Positions 29,347 to 38,674 of a stretch of DNA of 64,000 nucleotides are shown piece by piece. The stretch is from the NCBI GenBank assembly GCA_039105265.1, contig JAPFFF010000011.1, forward strand, positions 868,001 to 932,000, written 5' to 3'. This stretch comes from Tritrichomonas musculus (taxonomy: Eukaryota; Parabasalia; Tritrichomonadida; Tritrichomonadidae). Both the position numbers and the translations under genes were made by a program. The notes beneath the pieces are model-generated. The model was not told the DNA's origin, did not search any database, and saw only the letters and a program-made list of their open reading frames with translations. Each line of letters starts with the position of its first letter. Within the stretch, counting starts at the first letter, position 1.

Positions 29347-30204
29347 CTATGACTCAAAGTAATATTTGTTGGCCGTTATATTGCAAATAAATTTATCGTG
29401 AGGTTCTCTATGCTGCAAATATTCTTTAACCGTCTTTTTGATATTTAGATTGTTATTTGTTTGTTGAAGCAAAGATGTAAAATCTTCTTCTGAATATCCA
29501 CTATAACATATTAAATCTGTAGCCAATCTTTTGGCATCTATATGGACAAATCTAATTGTTTGAATAGCCATAATACAAGTAATATTATAGTGTCTCGTTT
29601 TGGTCAGTAGTCTTAAGAATTCAGTATTGTTATGTGTCAATAAATCACTTCCTGCACAGTCATCTAATATTATCAGGGTGTTGTATGGATATGATGAAGT
29701 TTGGTATTTTACTAGCTTGTTTGCTATATATACTATTCTATCATCTATTTCTTGAAGAGAGTGCTTATTTATTAGTCTCTGCATTTCTTCATTTGTTTCT
29801 TTCATTCTTGATAATACATGCTTTACCATTGCATAATATTTTATCTTTCTCTTTAGATGCTTCTTTAGGTAATCTATTAATTCTGCTTCATTTAAATATA
29901 CTATTGGTGTCTTTACATTCTTACTCATCGCTTCTGCAGTTTTATCCATCTTGCCGCTTGTTGAGCAGAAGATAATTTTTTGGTAGTAAGGATGCTTAAA
30001 TAATCTCTCTGTGATTAAAATGTGTTTCCATATCCAATAACTCTTTCCTGCACCTGGTTTGCCTATAAGAAAATAGATACCATTAGTGCTAAATGGATAG
30101 GATGGATGTAATGGTTTCATTAACGCGGCTTCTATTTCTTTCTGGTTTTTCTTCATTGTCTTTTGTATTAAAGTTTCCACTTCTTTCATTATTTGTTTAG
30201 ACAT
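29347..30204 (-). CDS. DNA-packaging ATPase of Maverick A (285 aa)
   Basis: Walker A is GKPGAGKS (residues 48-55), preceded by a beta strand NGIYFLI. Walker B is LIILDDCAGSD (about 177-187). The KTRHYNITCIMAIQTIRFVH block is typical of A32/FtsK-HerA packaging ATPases of Polintons and large DNA viruses. Near-identical blocks occur in the B ATPase at 58655. It lies 10 bp from the integrase gene in the same direction. It would pump DNA into the capsid. Confidence 0.92.
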   Translation of the reverse strand: MSKQIMKEVETLIQKTMKKNQKEIEAALMKPLHPSYPFSTNGIYFLIGKPGAGKSYWIWKHILITERLFKHPYYQKIIFCSTSGKMDKTAEAMSKNVKTPIVYLNEAELIDYLKKHLKRKIKYYAMVKHVLSRMKETNEEMQRLINKHSLQEIDDRIVYIANKLVKYQTSSYPYNTLIILDDCAGSDLLTHNNTEFLRLLTKTRHYNITCIMAIQTIRFVHIDAKRLATDLICYSGYSEEDFTSLLQQTNNNLNIKKTVKEYLQHREPHDKFICNITANKYYFES

Positions 30205-30214
30205 TTATTTGTGG

Positions 30215-31291
30215 TTAAATCCATTTCCTGATATTATTTGGAATATTTTTTTGTTTTGACCAGTAATCCATCTCAAGATTAGATAATTTTGTTGGTGCTC
30301 CCTCTCGTAAATTTTTAGCTGGAATTACATCTTCTGTTCCCTCGCTATATTTTATTTTATATTTATTCTTAGCTGCATCATAAGAAATAATCTTCTCAAC
30401 TATACCTCTATTGCCTCCCTTCAGTGTTTGCGCTATATTTTTATTTTGTGTTTTTATTAGTCTGTATCCTGGCAGCTTGTCAATTGATTCATCTTTGGAC
30501 TTAACTATAAATTGATTTCCAGCCTTGGAATCAACTATGTATGCCTCTTTGCTGACCCTATTTCTGCGCTTCGAAAATGGCTCCTTAGCTTGAATAATTC
30601 TAACTCTATCATTTGGTTTGAAGTCATAGGGATTATTTTGTGATTTGGTTTTTACATATTCTTTTTCATCTTTTTCTGTCATTTCATTTGGTATTTTATA
30701 GTCCAACGATCGGTGAGGGGATTTATTGTAGGAATCTATTAATCCCTTCATTTCTTGTTCTCCAATAAATCTATTCTCACCTACCATATCTCTTATTGTT
30801 CTCATGAATCTATTTATAATACCTAGAACATTATGGTTATTGTCTTCTGTTGTATTGTATATTATGTCATGTGTTTTCATCAGTTGCAATACATCGTTGG
30901 ACAAATAAGCTGCATCTTGGTCTGATGTTATAGAATAGACATCTGGTTCTTCTTCAAAAAATTTGTTAAGAGCCTTTGCTACTTCTTTTGCACCCTTCCC
31001 CTTCATTGGATAACAAAAAGCCTTCCTGGTATTAATATTAATTAACATCAAATAATTTAATCCATCTTTTGTCTTGTCATTTATGAATGTGTCCATTTGG
31101 TATCCACCTGAATGCTTCGAATAGATATTCATGAATTTTGCCTTTGGTACTTTAACATCATGCACCACTTTCTTTAAATAATTCAATGCTGCCTCTTCTG
31201 TGAATCCATAGCGTTTTGCAAGAGGGACAAATTTAGATGGTGTCTTCCACGGAAATTTCTTAAATAACTCATCTATTGTCTTGTAAGTCAT
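30215..31291 (-). CDS. rve-family integrase of Maverick A (358 aa)
   Basis: Retroviral-type integrase core: YQMDTFIND (D67), ITSDQDAAYLS (D124), then HNVLGIINRFMRTIRD and a NKSPHRSL box typical of the family. The C-terminal part has an SH3-like segment (YDFKPNDRVRII) and a chromo-like basic tail. The orthologue in B (57490) has the same blocks. It would insert the element with a 6-bp target duplication, consistent with the flanks of D and the right flank of A. Confidence 0.9.
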   Translation of the reverse strand: MTYKTIDELFKKFPWKTPSKFVPLAKRYGFTEEAALNYLKKVVHDVKVPKAKFMNIYSKHSGGYQMDTFINDKTKDGLNYLMLININTRKAFCYPMKGKGAKEVAKALNKFFEEEPDVYSITSDQDAAYLSNDVLQLMKTHDIIYNTTEDNNHNVLGIINRFMRTIRDMVGENRFIGEQEMKGLIDSYNKSPHRSLDYKIPNEMTEKDEKEYVKTKSQNNPYDFKPNDRVRIIQAKEPFSKRRNRVSKEAYIVDSKAGNQFIVKSKDESIDKLPGYRLIKTQNKNIAQTLKGGNRGIVEKIISYDAAKNKYKIKYSEGTEDVIPAKNLREGAPTKLSNLEMDYWSKQKNIPNNIRKWI

Positions 31292-31301
31292 TTAAATTCA
31301 T

Positions 31302-31672
31302 TTAAATGTAAAGCATCTTCTTGTATGGCAAGAATTGCATTTCGATTTTAAATGATTCATTATTTGGCACTATGACTGGAATGTTATTATGTCGGCCTGA
31401 ATAGAATTCTATCCAAAATCTTTGGTCTGTTGAGTTCAGCTTAAAGTATTTGATAGGGTTGAAATATATCTGACTATTACCTAAATAATATTTATTTGAT
31501 TGTTCTGCCATTGATGAATATACTGCACAAGAATGTCTATCCCATGCATTTTTGAATCTTAGCTCTCTCATCCACTTGCCTTCATACCTAATGATATTCC
31601 CATCTTTATCCATTACTGGTTTGCTTAAATCCATGAAATCCTCTGGATGGTTATTAAATGATTCATAACCAA
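31302..31672 (-). CDS. Penton-like minor capsid protein of Maverick A, distal portion beside element D
   Basis: About 123 codons homologous to the C-terminal third of the 333-aa protein at 56482 in B: WDRHSCAVYSS, YFNPIKYFKLNSTDQRFWIE, FKIEMQFLPYKKM. The C-terminal pattern of alternating beta strands suits a single jelly-roll penton protein. The proximal part lies across element D at 38675-39626. The boundary is set by element D's target duplication at 31667-31672. Confidence 0.75.
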
Positions 31673-31988
31673 AGTAGTGATGGGGTATCAATAATCGGGA
31701 CCAGATAAATTCCCACTTAAAACGCTTTAAAAGGCCCCTTTTTGGCCCCCTTCCAAATATCAAAGATAGCATACACCCACAGCACCATATTTTGAACCCG
31801 CATTTGACCCCACATTCGGACCCATATTCGGGGGCCACATAGAGTTCCCCATTTTGTGCCCATAGTGAACCCACCCCAAAACGCTTATAAAACGCCCATA
31901 TTCGGGCCCATACAAATTCCAAAAATAGGCCGCATATGGTCCACCTATGGCCCACCTATGGACCACTTATGGGACTACCTATGGAACA
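31673..31988 (+). repeat. Left terminal inverted repeat of element D
   Basis: Matches the reverse complement of 38347-38674 with few differences. It is rich in iterated CCACCTATGG / CCACTTATGG units toward its inner end, of which the right copy has at least one extra. The outer part holds long runs of paired G and C. Confidence 0.9.
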
Positions 31989-32035
31989 AGCTGATGGAAC
32001 AAGCTAATGGAACAAGCTGATGGTGACACAGACCG

Positions 32036-32317
32036 ATGGCGACAGACCAGATGAATTCCAAAAATAGCGCGATTCTCGAATCAATTCGATTTTTTATCCA
32101 GTTAGAAATGAATTCAGCAATAGCTGCCATACCACAACTCTCCACTGTCGAAGCTAATGGTGTCAAACTCGATTACCTCGAACGCGTCATCCTCAAGAAA
32201 TACCCCCAATGGAAATCCCTTGCATTCGACTACCACAACGACGATGATTTCATAAGCGGGTATATACCCCACAAATCTACACGCAAGGAATCTACCAAAT
32301 ATAAATTTATCCATTAA
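32036..32317 (+). CDS. Element D 93-aa protein, unknown
   Basis: ATG-started frame. The N-terminal 70 residues (ESIRFFIQLEMNSAIAAIPQ and LDYLERVILKKYPQW) look like a real small helical protein. The last 22 residues (from FISGYIPHKSTRKE to the end) are identical to the end of the 164-aa protein at 37734, because both 3' ends lie in the inner inverted repeat. No function recognised. Confidence 0.45.
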   Translation: MATDQMNSKNSAILESIRFFIQLEMNSAIAAIPQLSTVEANGVKLDYLERVILKKYPQWKSLAFDYHNDDDFISGYIPHKSTRKESTKYKFIH

Positions 32318-32990
32318 ATTATTTGGATAAGCCACATGGAAAGCCATTTTGGGAATCCGCATATGGAGCTACTTGGAAAGCCATTTTGGGAATCCGCTTA
32401 TGGAGCTACTTGGGAAGCTACTTGGAAAGCTATTATGGGAACAACCATCTAGTGTCCCGAGGATTTACATAAACTGTCCACTAAATATTGGGTGTACGGG
32501 ATTTCCCGCAGACCACTTAGGAGAGCCACTTGGAAAGCTATTATGGGAATCTGCATATGGAGCCACAAATGGAGCCATGTATGGAGACTCTTGGAAAGCT
32601 ACTTGGAAAGCTACTTGGAAAGCTACTTGGAAAGCCACTTGGAAAGCTACTTGGAAAGCTACTTGGGAATCCGCTTATGGAGCCACAAATGGAGCCATGT
32701 ATGGAGACTCTTGGAAAGCTACTTGGAAAGCTACTTGGAAAGCTACTTGGAAAGCCACTTGGGAATCCGCATATGGCCCATAAATGGAGCTACTTGGAGA
32801 GCCATTTTGGGAGACTGCATATGGAGCCACTTGGAAAGCCACTTGGAAAGCCACTTGGAAATCCGCATATGGAACCACTTGGAAAGCCATTTTGGGAATC
32901 CGCATATGGCCCATAAATGGCCCACATATGGATCCACATGGAAAGCCACATGGAAAGCCACATGGGAAAGCCAAAAATAATTGTACTAGG
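32318..32990 (+). repeat. Minisatellite arm of element D (left)
   Basis: No gene is supported here. The region is built of 12-bp units GCTACTTGGAAA / GCCACTTGGAAA interspersed with CCGCATATGGAGCCA-type units. The inverted version lies at 37160-37735. Frames open across it (Trp/Lys/Tyr/Gly-rich) are repeat artefacts. One unique 70-bp island at 32450-32520 (ending ACGGGATTTCCCGCAGACC) is also present in the inverted arm. Confidence 0.85.
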
Positions 32991-32994
32991 GATC

Positions 32995-33528
32995 TTATTT
33001 TTGCAGCAAATACTTAATATATTTTTGCAATATATTTATGGATTCGACGATATTGTTTTTACTGTAAGTCGCGCGAATCTTATCTGCCGCATCTCTCGGT
33101 AAATGGTCTATATAGATATCCAAAATCGTGCCGTATATATTAATAGTGTCGTATAGTATCTGGATTACATCGGTTTTGTCGTAAGATTTAATCGAATTGT
33201 GGTATTCGATTGTAATCTTGCCTAGTTGTTCTATATGCTGCTGCTTCTTTTTGGCATTATAGTTTCGCATATATGCATTCCAGTGCTCTCTCCTTTTGGC
33301 ACTCCAATTGTTTTTATATTCTTTAGTATTGTTGGGAGTATTGTTGGGAGTATTGTTGGATTCCCTTGGTCGTACATCCATTTGTGGTACATCCATTTGT
33401 GGTACATCCATTTGTGGTACATCCATATCTTCCTCCTCTGTGTTATCCGTAGATGGCTCGGTATCCAACCTTTTCGAGTCTATATATTTGGTATCCAACC
33501 TCTTCGAGTCTGTATATTTGGTATCCAT
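32995..33528 (-). CDS. Element D 177-aa protein with basic motif
   Basis: ATG-started. The N-terminus has two copies of the repeat TKY(T/I)DSKRLD and three copies of MDVPQ. A strongly basic block (SAKRREHWNAYMRNYNAKKK) is followed by a helical C-terminal half. The basic block recalls the 114-aa protein of Maverick A. It is possibly DNA-binding; otherwise unrecognised. Confidence 0.6.
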   Translation of the reverse strand: MDTKYTDSKRLDTKYIDSKRLDTEPSTDNTEEEDMDVPQMDVPQMDVPQMDVRPRESNNTPNNTPNNTKEYKNNWSAKRREHWNAYMRNYNAKKKQQHIEQLGKITIEYHNSIKSYDKTDVIQILYDTINIYGTILDIYIDHLPRDAADKIRATYSKNNIVESINILQKYIKYLLQK

Positions 33529-33579
33529 TTATTCTGCAATAAAAAGATATTATATAATGCTAATATAAAAATAAATTTA

Positions 33580-34173
33580 TTAGTCGGTGACGATAATATA
33601 GTGTGTTAACGAGCAAATATTTTTTACGATTTCGTACAGTCTTGCTCTTATGGAATCTAGCTCGATTCCATCCTCGTCGCAATTTTTGGTTTTATTCTTC
33701 TCGATGTAATCCAGTACCGATTGCTGCAGAGCTAATGTGTTATCGATTATATTCTGTGGCAATCTTGGACATAAAACCCTATGCAGTAAAATCTCGGTTA
33801 TTTGCTTACTGTAGACATCCATTTCTACCATATGTAGATAATGTTGCCAATCCGCGATGTACATAAACCTATTATCTAGATCCCACGCTTTATTAAGTTC
33901 GGTATGTTCTATATCGTACAATGTTTTTAATAATGGTGTTGGGTGTGGGAAGATACCCAATAGGAATTCTGTATTTCGCGAGCGATCGTCGTGCGGTAAA
34001 ATAATTACCAAATATTTACGACATCCGGTTTGTCGATCCTGGACCATCCATTCTTTAAAGTCCTTGTTGTAGAACATTATATGGTTATCCTTTTGGATTA
34101 CATCTTTAATATAATCCCGGACTCCACTTCTATCGAATCTATTGTATCTAGCAATATATGTTTCGAAATCCAT
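33580..34173 (-). CDS. Element D 197-aa protein, unknown
   Basis: ATG-started, complete, mixed alpha/beta composition with no low complexity. It contains KYLVIILPHDDRSRNTEFLL and WDLDNRFMYIADWQHYLHM. No motif I can assign. It is followed 51 bp on by the 177-aa gene in the same direction, so the two may be co-expressed. It is divergent from the small rightward frame at 34337. Confidence 0.6.
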   Translation of the reverse strand: MDFETYIARYNRFDRSGVRDYIKDVIQKDNHIMFYNKDFKEWMVQDRQTGCRKYLVIILPHDDRSRNTEFLLGIFPHPTPLLKTLYDIEHTELNKAWDLDNRFMYIADWQHYLHMVEMDVYSKQITEILLHRVLCPRLPQNIIDNTLALQQSVLDYIEKNKTKNCDEDGIELDSIRARLYEIVKNICSLTHYIIVTD

Positions 34174-34336
34174 CCTTTAATTGCAAATAAAATGTATTAT
34201 ATAGTAATAATATTATGGTAACGTAATGGCTCTAGAAATAGCTAGTAACAATATGTTTATATACGAATGCATGTGTTTAAAAATAAAAATATATATTTTC
34301 GAACATACATAAATATTATTTTTTATCTCCACATAA

Positions 34337-34597
34337 ATGTTTTCCAAAGATAATGGCAATGCAACACCAGCAGAAACATTTACTTTTAATGGATGCACCA
34401 TCCAGGATTACAACAACTATGTTCTAATTAAAGCTCCATATGGGACGGTATATAAATATTCGACTATTAAAGGAAAATATTGTTTTACATTCCCTGGCAT
34501 GTTTATTAAGAAGTATCGCACCTTATTCTTCGATAGACGAGACAACGACGACATCCTATATTGCATGTCCGTATCCACAGTCCTGGATGGAGAATAA
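34337..34597 (+). CDS. Element D 86-aa protein, unknown
   Basis: Short ATG-started frame with balanced composition (ETFTFNGCTIQDYNNYVLIK, YCFTFPGMFIKKYRTLFFD). Its stop lies 14 bp from the converging stop of the 818-aa gene. The tight spacing and codon use like its neighbours favour a genuine small gene. Confidence 0.5.
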   Translation: MFSKDNGNATPAETFTFNGCTIQDYNNYVLIKAPYGTVYKYSTIKGKYCFTFPGMFIKKYRTLFFDRRDNDDILYCMSVSTVLDGE

Positions 34598-34610
34598 AAA
34601 TAAATTATTT

Positions 34611-37067
34611 TTAGCTAACCACATAAATATAGCATTTCTGTTTTTGCGGACTGGTCTTAGTGGGTCCAACAACAGCTTCTATACAATTGGTTATTTTGGT
34701 ATATTTTAGTTTGTCCAGGATTATCTCCTTAAGCCAATATGTGGCTATATAATCCTTGGGGTCTCCACCATTAATAGAACAGCGTATTAATAGCGAGCTC
34801 TTAAGGAGTTTGTACCCAGTTACCTTAATTATATCTCCTAATTTAACAGCCTCGTCTATCTTCCTGCATTGCTTTATATTTGCATCCATCTCTTGCATAA
34901 TATTGTCGCGATATCCAGTAATATCCTCTGTTTCGTTATTTTTGCATTCCTTTACAACCATCTTGGCACATAAATTTTTAGATGCGTTTGTAAACGAGCC
35001 CTCCTTAATTAATTGCATTATTGGGATTCCAGTTAAGCTCCCATATGCTGTTATTCGTTTAATATCCAGTTGCTTAAATCCCTTATTGGCTAATATCTTG
35101 TCTATGTAATGCGCAATATTCGAAGGACACCAATACAATTGTAATATGGTTTGGGGTACCATGTATTCTATTAAATTTCCATATACATCGTGCATTACAT
35201 TTAGCGAACATGCGAGCAGATATGTCTTGCCATATCGGGTCCTAGTTTCTTTAAACCCATACACATTTATTTCGGTCCCATCCTTTAAATCCAAGAACCT
35301 GTGCGTGTATGCTCTAATGTTGGAAAGGACCTTGTAAAGCATATCTCGAACCATCTCCTTATGGGCGCACTCCTCGATTTGGGCTTCTATAACCTCGTTC
35401 TTAGACTTTATATTGTTAATCTGCTGTTCGTAGTGTTCCTTAAAAGCATTCTCCTCGGTTTCCTCCTTAATATCTCGGTTAATGGATCGAATAGTTAGTG
35501 TCTCGTTTGGATAATTTAGTAATTCCAATTCCAGCATTTTAAACATTATTTTCTCTCGAGTACTCGATTTTAATAGCGATGCTGTGGATGTTGGGAATAC
35601 AAAATTAAATACATTATTTGGGGTTAATCCAACATCGCCAGGTTTATTAATGTTATCCTTTGTTTGTACAGCTTTTAGTTTCTCGCAGCCCTTATTGATG
35701 TATGTATATAGAGGTTCGCTTGCTGTGTTTATTCGTAGATAGCTATCCTGTTGTATATTTACTTCGTCGTTATGTGGATCGATTTGCATTAATACTACAG
35801 TAATGGGCTTATTCGAGCAGTACCACCGGAGTGCATTCGATAATTTGGTTGCATTAATTTTTTCGATATAGAATCCATTAACTTTGCCCGTCAACTTATT
35901 ATGGTATAACGCCACAAACGCTAGGTCCAATTCTAAATCCACAATACAAACATTGTATAATATATTTTTGCAGAGCAAATTAAATTGGTTCTCGATAGAA
36001 TTAAAATATATTAGATTCGGTGGCATTAAATTCTCGAGGTACTCCATATTTGCGTAAACCACATCTCTATCTAGGGTTCCAGTTGTGTTCTTATAGAGAT
36101 ACATCGTAAACTCCAATCTTAAAATGCCGGTTTCCAACGAGTTCTCGATCGCCTTGCGTAATATCGGTTCTGGGTTGTTAATCCAATCGTTAATATGGGA
36201 ACCAATTTTATTGCGGACACTCGGGGATTCCATCGATTGCACAAACTTGTTATAGAATTTGTATCTAATGGTTCCAGTTGTAGAGGAGCTTATAAACGTT
36301 AGACAATTATTGGATACGAGTTGGGAATTATTTATAATAACTGGGTTGTCATCTGGATTTGTATCCCCTTGCTTTATAAAGTCGTGTTCGCCAACCAAAT
36401 GCCTAATAACATCCCTTTTATTAAATACGCCTTTGTAATCCCGAGTAAAGTCGATATCGTGTATATACACAAGGTTTTCATGCAGAAATTCGATTTTGGT
36501 GGAGTCTCCTAGTAAATTAAAGATGCTGTCGATAGAGACATTAGATAGATTAACCTTAAGGAGTTGGACGAACGAAGATGGTCTGTAAGCAAATCCATCT
36601 GCACTCTTAATTCCAATTGGTTTAATATCTGGTTTGCGTATATCGATATCCAGCTGGTTTAGAACCCGCTTTATTGTAGCAGTGGTGCTACCAAGCAAAT
36701 CCTTAGCGATTTTATTTAACACACTATTATCTATTGTTTGGTCATCTGCGTCTGCATCTTTGGTATCATCTGGGTTCTTAATCTTTAGTTTCTCGATGTT
36801 CTTAATTAATGTGTCGTCAATTGGGTAATATACAACGATATTGTCGCTAAATAACTCGTTTAGTGGTTCCAGTGGATTATTCGTTTGTGTCCCACCATCC
36901 GTGTAATCTATAAACGATATATCGCTTTGGTTTATAACTCGGTTAAGGTTGTATAGCAGTGTTTCGTGCTTTATTTTACCACCACCGATTGTCTTAATAG
37001 CAAATGTGGCATCTGTTCGTGTCTTGTTTAAGGAAATCTCCTTAAAGAGAGCGTCGTTGCTTTCCAT
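34611..37067 (-). CDS. Element D large protein, possible replication-initiator-like (818 aa)
   Basis: Longest gene of D, complete from ATG. Residues 203-213 (HDIDFTRDYKG), 268-276 (RYKFYNKFV) and 314-322 (GILRLEFTM) follow each other in the order D-I-D, Y-N-K, R-L-E. This order recalls the Rep_trans/gpII-type replication initiators, whose cores read RiD...YdK...RxE. The N-terminal part carries GGTQTNNP (LC8-like). A coiled coil lies near residues 540-580. The match is a visual pattern only. A structural or helicase-type alternative cannot be excluded, although no Walker motif is seen. Confidence 0.5.
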   Translation of the reverse strand: MESNDALFKEISLNKTRTDATFAIKTIGGGKIKHETLLYNLNRVINQSDISFIDYTDGGTQTNNPLEPLNELFSDNIVVYYPIDDTLIKNIEKLKIKNPDDTKDADADDQTIDNSVLNKIAKDLLGSTTATIKRVLNQLDIDIRKPDIKPIGIKSADGFAYRPSSFVQLLKVNLSNVSIDSIFNLLGDSTKIEFLHENLVYIHDIDFTRDYKGVFNKRDVIRHLVGEHDFIKQGDTNPDDNPVIINNSQLVSNNCLTFISSSTTGTIRYKFYNKFVQSMESPSVRNKIGSHINDWINNPEPILRKAIENSLETGILRLEFTMYLYKNTTGTLDRDVVYANMEYLENLMPPNLIYFNSIENQFNLLCKNILYNVCIVDLELDLAFVALYHNKLTGKVNGFYIEKINATKLSNALRWYCSNKPITVVLMQIDPHNDEVNIQQDSYLRINTASEPLYTYINKGCEKLKAVQTKDNINKPGDVGLTPNNVFNFVFPTSTASLLKSSTREKIMFKMLELELLNYPNETLTIRSINRDIKEETEENAFKEHYEQQINNIKSKNEVIEAQIEECAHKEMVRDMLYKVLSNIRAYTHRFLDLKDGTEINVYGFKETRTRYGKTYLLACSLNVMHDVYGNLIEYMVPQTILQLYWCPSNIAHYIDKILANKGFKQLDIKRITAYGSLTGIPIMQLIKEGSFTNASKNLCAKMVVKECKNNETEDITGYRDNIMQEMDANIKQCRKIDEAVKLGDIIKVTGYKLLKSSLLIRCSINGGDPKDYIATYWLKEIILDKLKYTKITNCIEAVVGPTKTSPQKQKCYIYVVS

Positions 37068-37733
37068 TTATAAGTCGAGAAAAAAAGTAGATTCGTATCT
37101 AGAAATCTACCTAATAATACCCAAAAATAAAATATTTTATAATTCTTATTTTGGGATTTTCTAAGTGGCTCCATATATGGCTTTCCCAAATGGTTTCCCA
37201 AGTGTCTCCATATAGCTCCATACATGGCTCCATATAGCTCCATTTGTGGGCTATTTATGGGCCATATGCGGATTCCCAAGTAGCTCCATATATAGCTCCA
37301 TATGCAGTCTCCCAAGTGGCTTTCCAAATAGCTTCCCAAGTAGCTCCATATGTGGTGTGGTAGAATTCTACCAGACCGGGATTCTCCTGTGGACTCGTAT
37401 ATGGCTTTCCCAAATAGCTCCATATGCGGTCTGCGGGAAATCCCGTACACCCAATATATAGTGGACAGTTTATGTAAATCCTCGGGACAGCAATTTTGCT
37501 CTCGCAAGCTCGATGTCAAGCCATGTTCCCATAATAGCTCCATATAAGGCTCCATATGCAGTCTCCCAAAATGGCTTTCCAAGAGGCTTTCCAAGTGGCT
37601 TTCCAAGTGGCTTTCCAAGTAGCTCCATATAAGGCTCCATATGTGTCTCCATAAGCGGATTCCCAAAATGGCTTTCCAAGTGGCTTTCCAAGTGGCTTTC
37701 CAAGTAGCTCCATATAAGGCTTATCCAAATAAT
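37068..37733 (-). repeat. Minisatellite arm of element D (right)
   Basis: Inverted counterpart of 32318-32990: units TTTCCAAGTGGC, TCCCAAGTAGC and CTCCATATG. It includes the same unique island (GGTCTGCGGGAAATCCCGT at about 37420). A short GC-rich stretch at 37490-37520 is not present in the left arm. No gene is supported. Confidence 0.85.
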
Positions 37734-38228
37734 TTAATGGATAAATTTATATTTGGTAGATTCCTTGCGTGTAGATTTGTGGGGTATATACCCGCTTATG
37801 AATACATCAGGTTCTGCAATATTGTATTTTTCACGTAATTTGGCAATGAGATCCTTGGTATTTATATTGGTTCTCTCAATCGAGTAGTTGTAATACGGGT
37901 ATTCCTTGTATTCCTGCTTTTCGGTATTCCCATTTACGAAGAACTCCTGCATGTTGACACTCAATTTGCGTCTACTATTGGATGTCAATTTGACAAATTC
38001 GAGGCTCATCTCCTTGAGCTTATTAGGGTAGAATCTAATGGTTTCAGTATCATTCTGGAGTGATACATATAGGACCTTCGCGAGGTACAATGAGTTCTTC
38101 AAGTTGAATGGGAACTTGTCACATAATATCGCGAAATTGCATTGTGCAAATTCATCAGGCTTTGGCGATATGGCTACTAGTGTGTTGATGTATTCGTAGA
38201 CATTGAGGTGGTTTGGAGTGGCTTCCAT
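37734..38228 (-). CDS. Conserved Maverick YDYIN protein, element D copy (164 aa)
   Basis: Homologous along its length to the 150-aa gene of A and the 148-aa gene of B: VYEYIN, NFAILCDKFP, YLAKVLYVSLQ, RFYPNKLKE, SRRKLS, EFFVNGNT, YYNYSIERT. The C-terminal 20 residues differ from those of A and B and come from the inner inverted repeat of D. It is the only recognisable link in gene content between D and full Mavericks. Confidence 0.75.
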   Translation of the reverse strand: MEATPNHLNVYEYINTLVAISPKPDEFAQCNFAILCDKFPFNLKNSLYLAKVLYVSLQNDTETIRFYPNKLKEMSLEFVKLTSNSRRKLSVNMQEFFVNGNTEKQEYKEYPYYNYSIERTNINTKDLIAKLREKYNIAEPDVFISGYIPHKSTRKESTKYKFIH

Positions 38229-38346
38229 TTGGGATGCGATAAAAAATCAATATTCAAATATAAAATAGGTTTTCCCAAAATCATCTGAGTCCCCAAATAT
38301 GGAATATTTTTGTCTGCCGTAGGTGGGCCATAAGTGGTCCCATAGG

Positions 38347-38674
38347 TGTTCCATAGGTAGTCCCATAAGTGGTCCATAAGTGGGCCATAGGTGGTCCCAT
38401 AAGTGGGCCATATGCGGCCTATTTTTGGAATTTGTATGGGCCCGAATATGGGCGTTTTATAAGCGTTTTGGGGTGGGTTCACTATGGGCACAAAATGGGG
38501 AACTCTATGTGGCCCCCGAATATGGGTCCGAATGTGGGGTCAAATGCGGGTTCAAAATATGGTGCTGTGGGTGTATGCTATCTTTGATATTTGGAAGGGG
38601 GCCAAAAAGGGGCCTTTTAAAGCGTTTTAAGTGGGAATTTATCTGGTCCCGATTATTGATACCCCATCACTACT
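38347..38674 (-). repeat. Right terminal inverted repeat of element D
   Basis: Reverse complement of 31673-31988 with one or two extra CCATAGGTGG-type units at the inner side. It ends ATCACTACT. The region 38229-38346 between it and the 164-aa gene holds only AT-rich spacer and part of the iterated units. Confidence 0.9.

Larger units (their letters stand above)
31673..38674. mobile_element. Element D: 7.0-kb Polinton-terminus element without capsid genes (possible satellite)
   Basis: Starts AGTAGTGATGGGG and ends with the reverse complement. It is flanked by AACCAA on both sides (31667-31672 and 38675-38680), the 6-bp duplication expected from a Polinton-type integrase. The terminal repeats are 316 and 328 bp, followed by inverted minisatellite arms. 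It encodes an 818-aa protein, four small proteins and one protein homologous to a Maverick A/B gene, but no visible integrase, polymerase, ATPase or capsid. Its genes use more CpG-containing codons than those of A. It looks intact as a unit and is inserted in the minor capsid gene of A. Confidence 0.85.

Noticed and set aside
32349-33017. Overlapping Trp/Lys/Gly-rich frames of 60-160 codons
   Set aside because: They lie in the 12-bp minisatellite of element D, are open in several frames, and mirror each other in the inverted arm.
37490-37520. GC-rich stretch in the right arm of D as another double-hairpin element
   Set aside because: It contains short AGC/GCT pairs but not the two adjacent stems with a 3-nt spacer seen in the clear copies.
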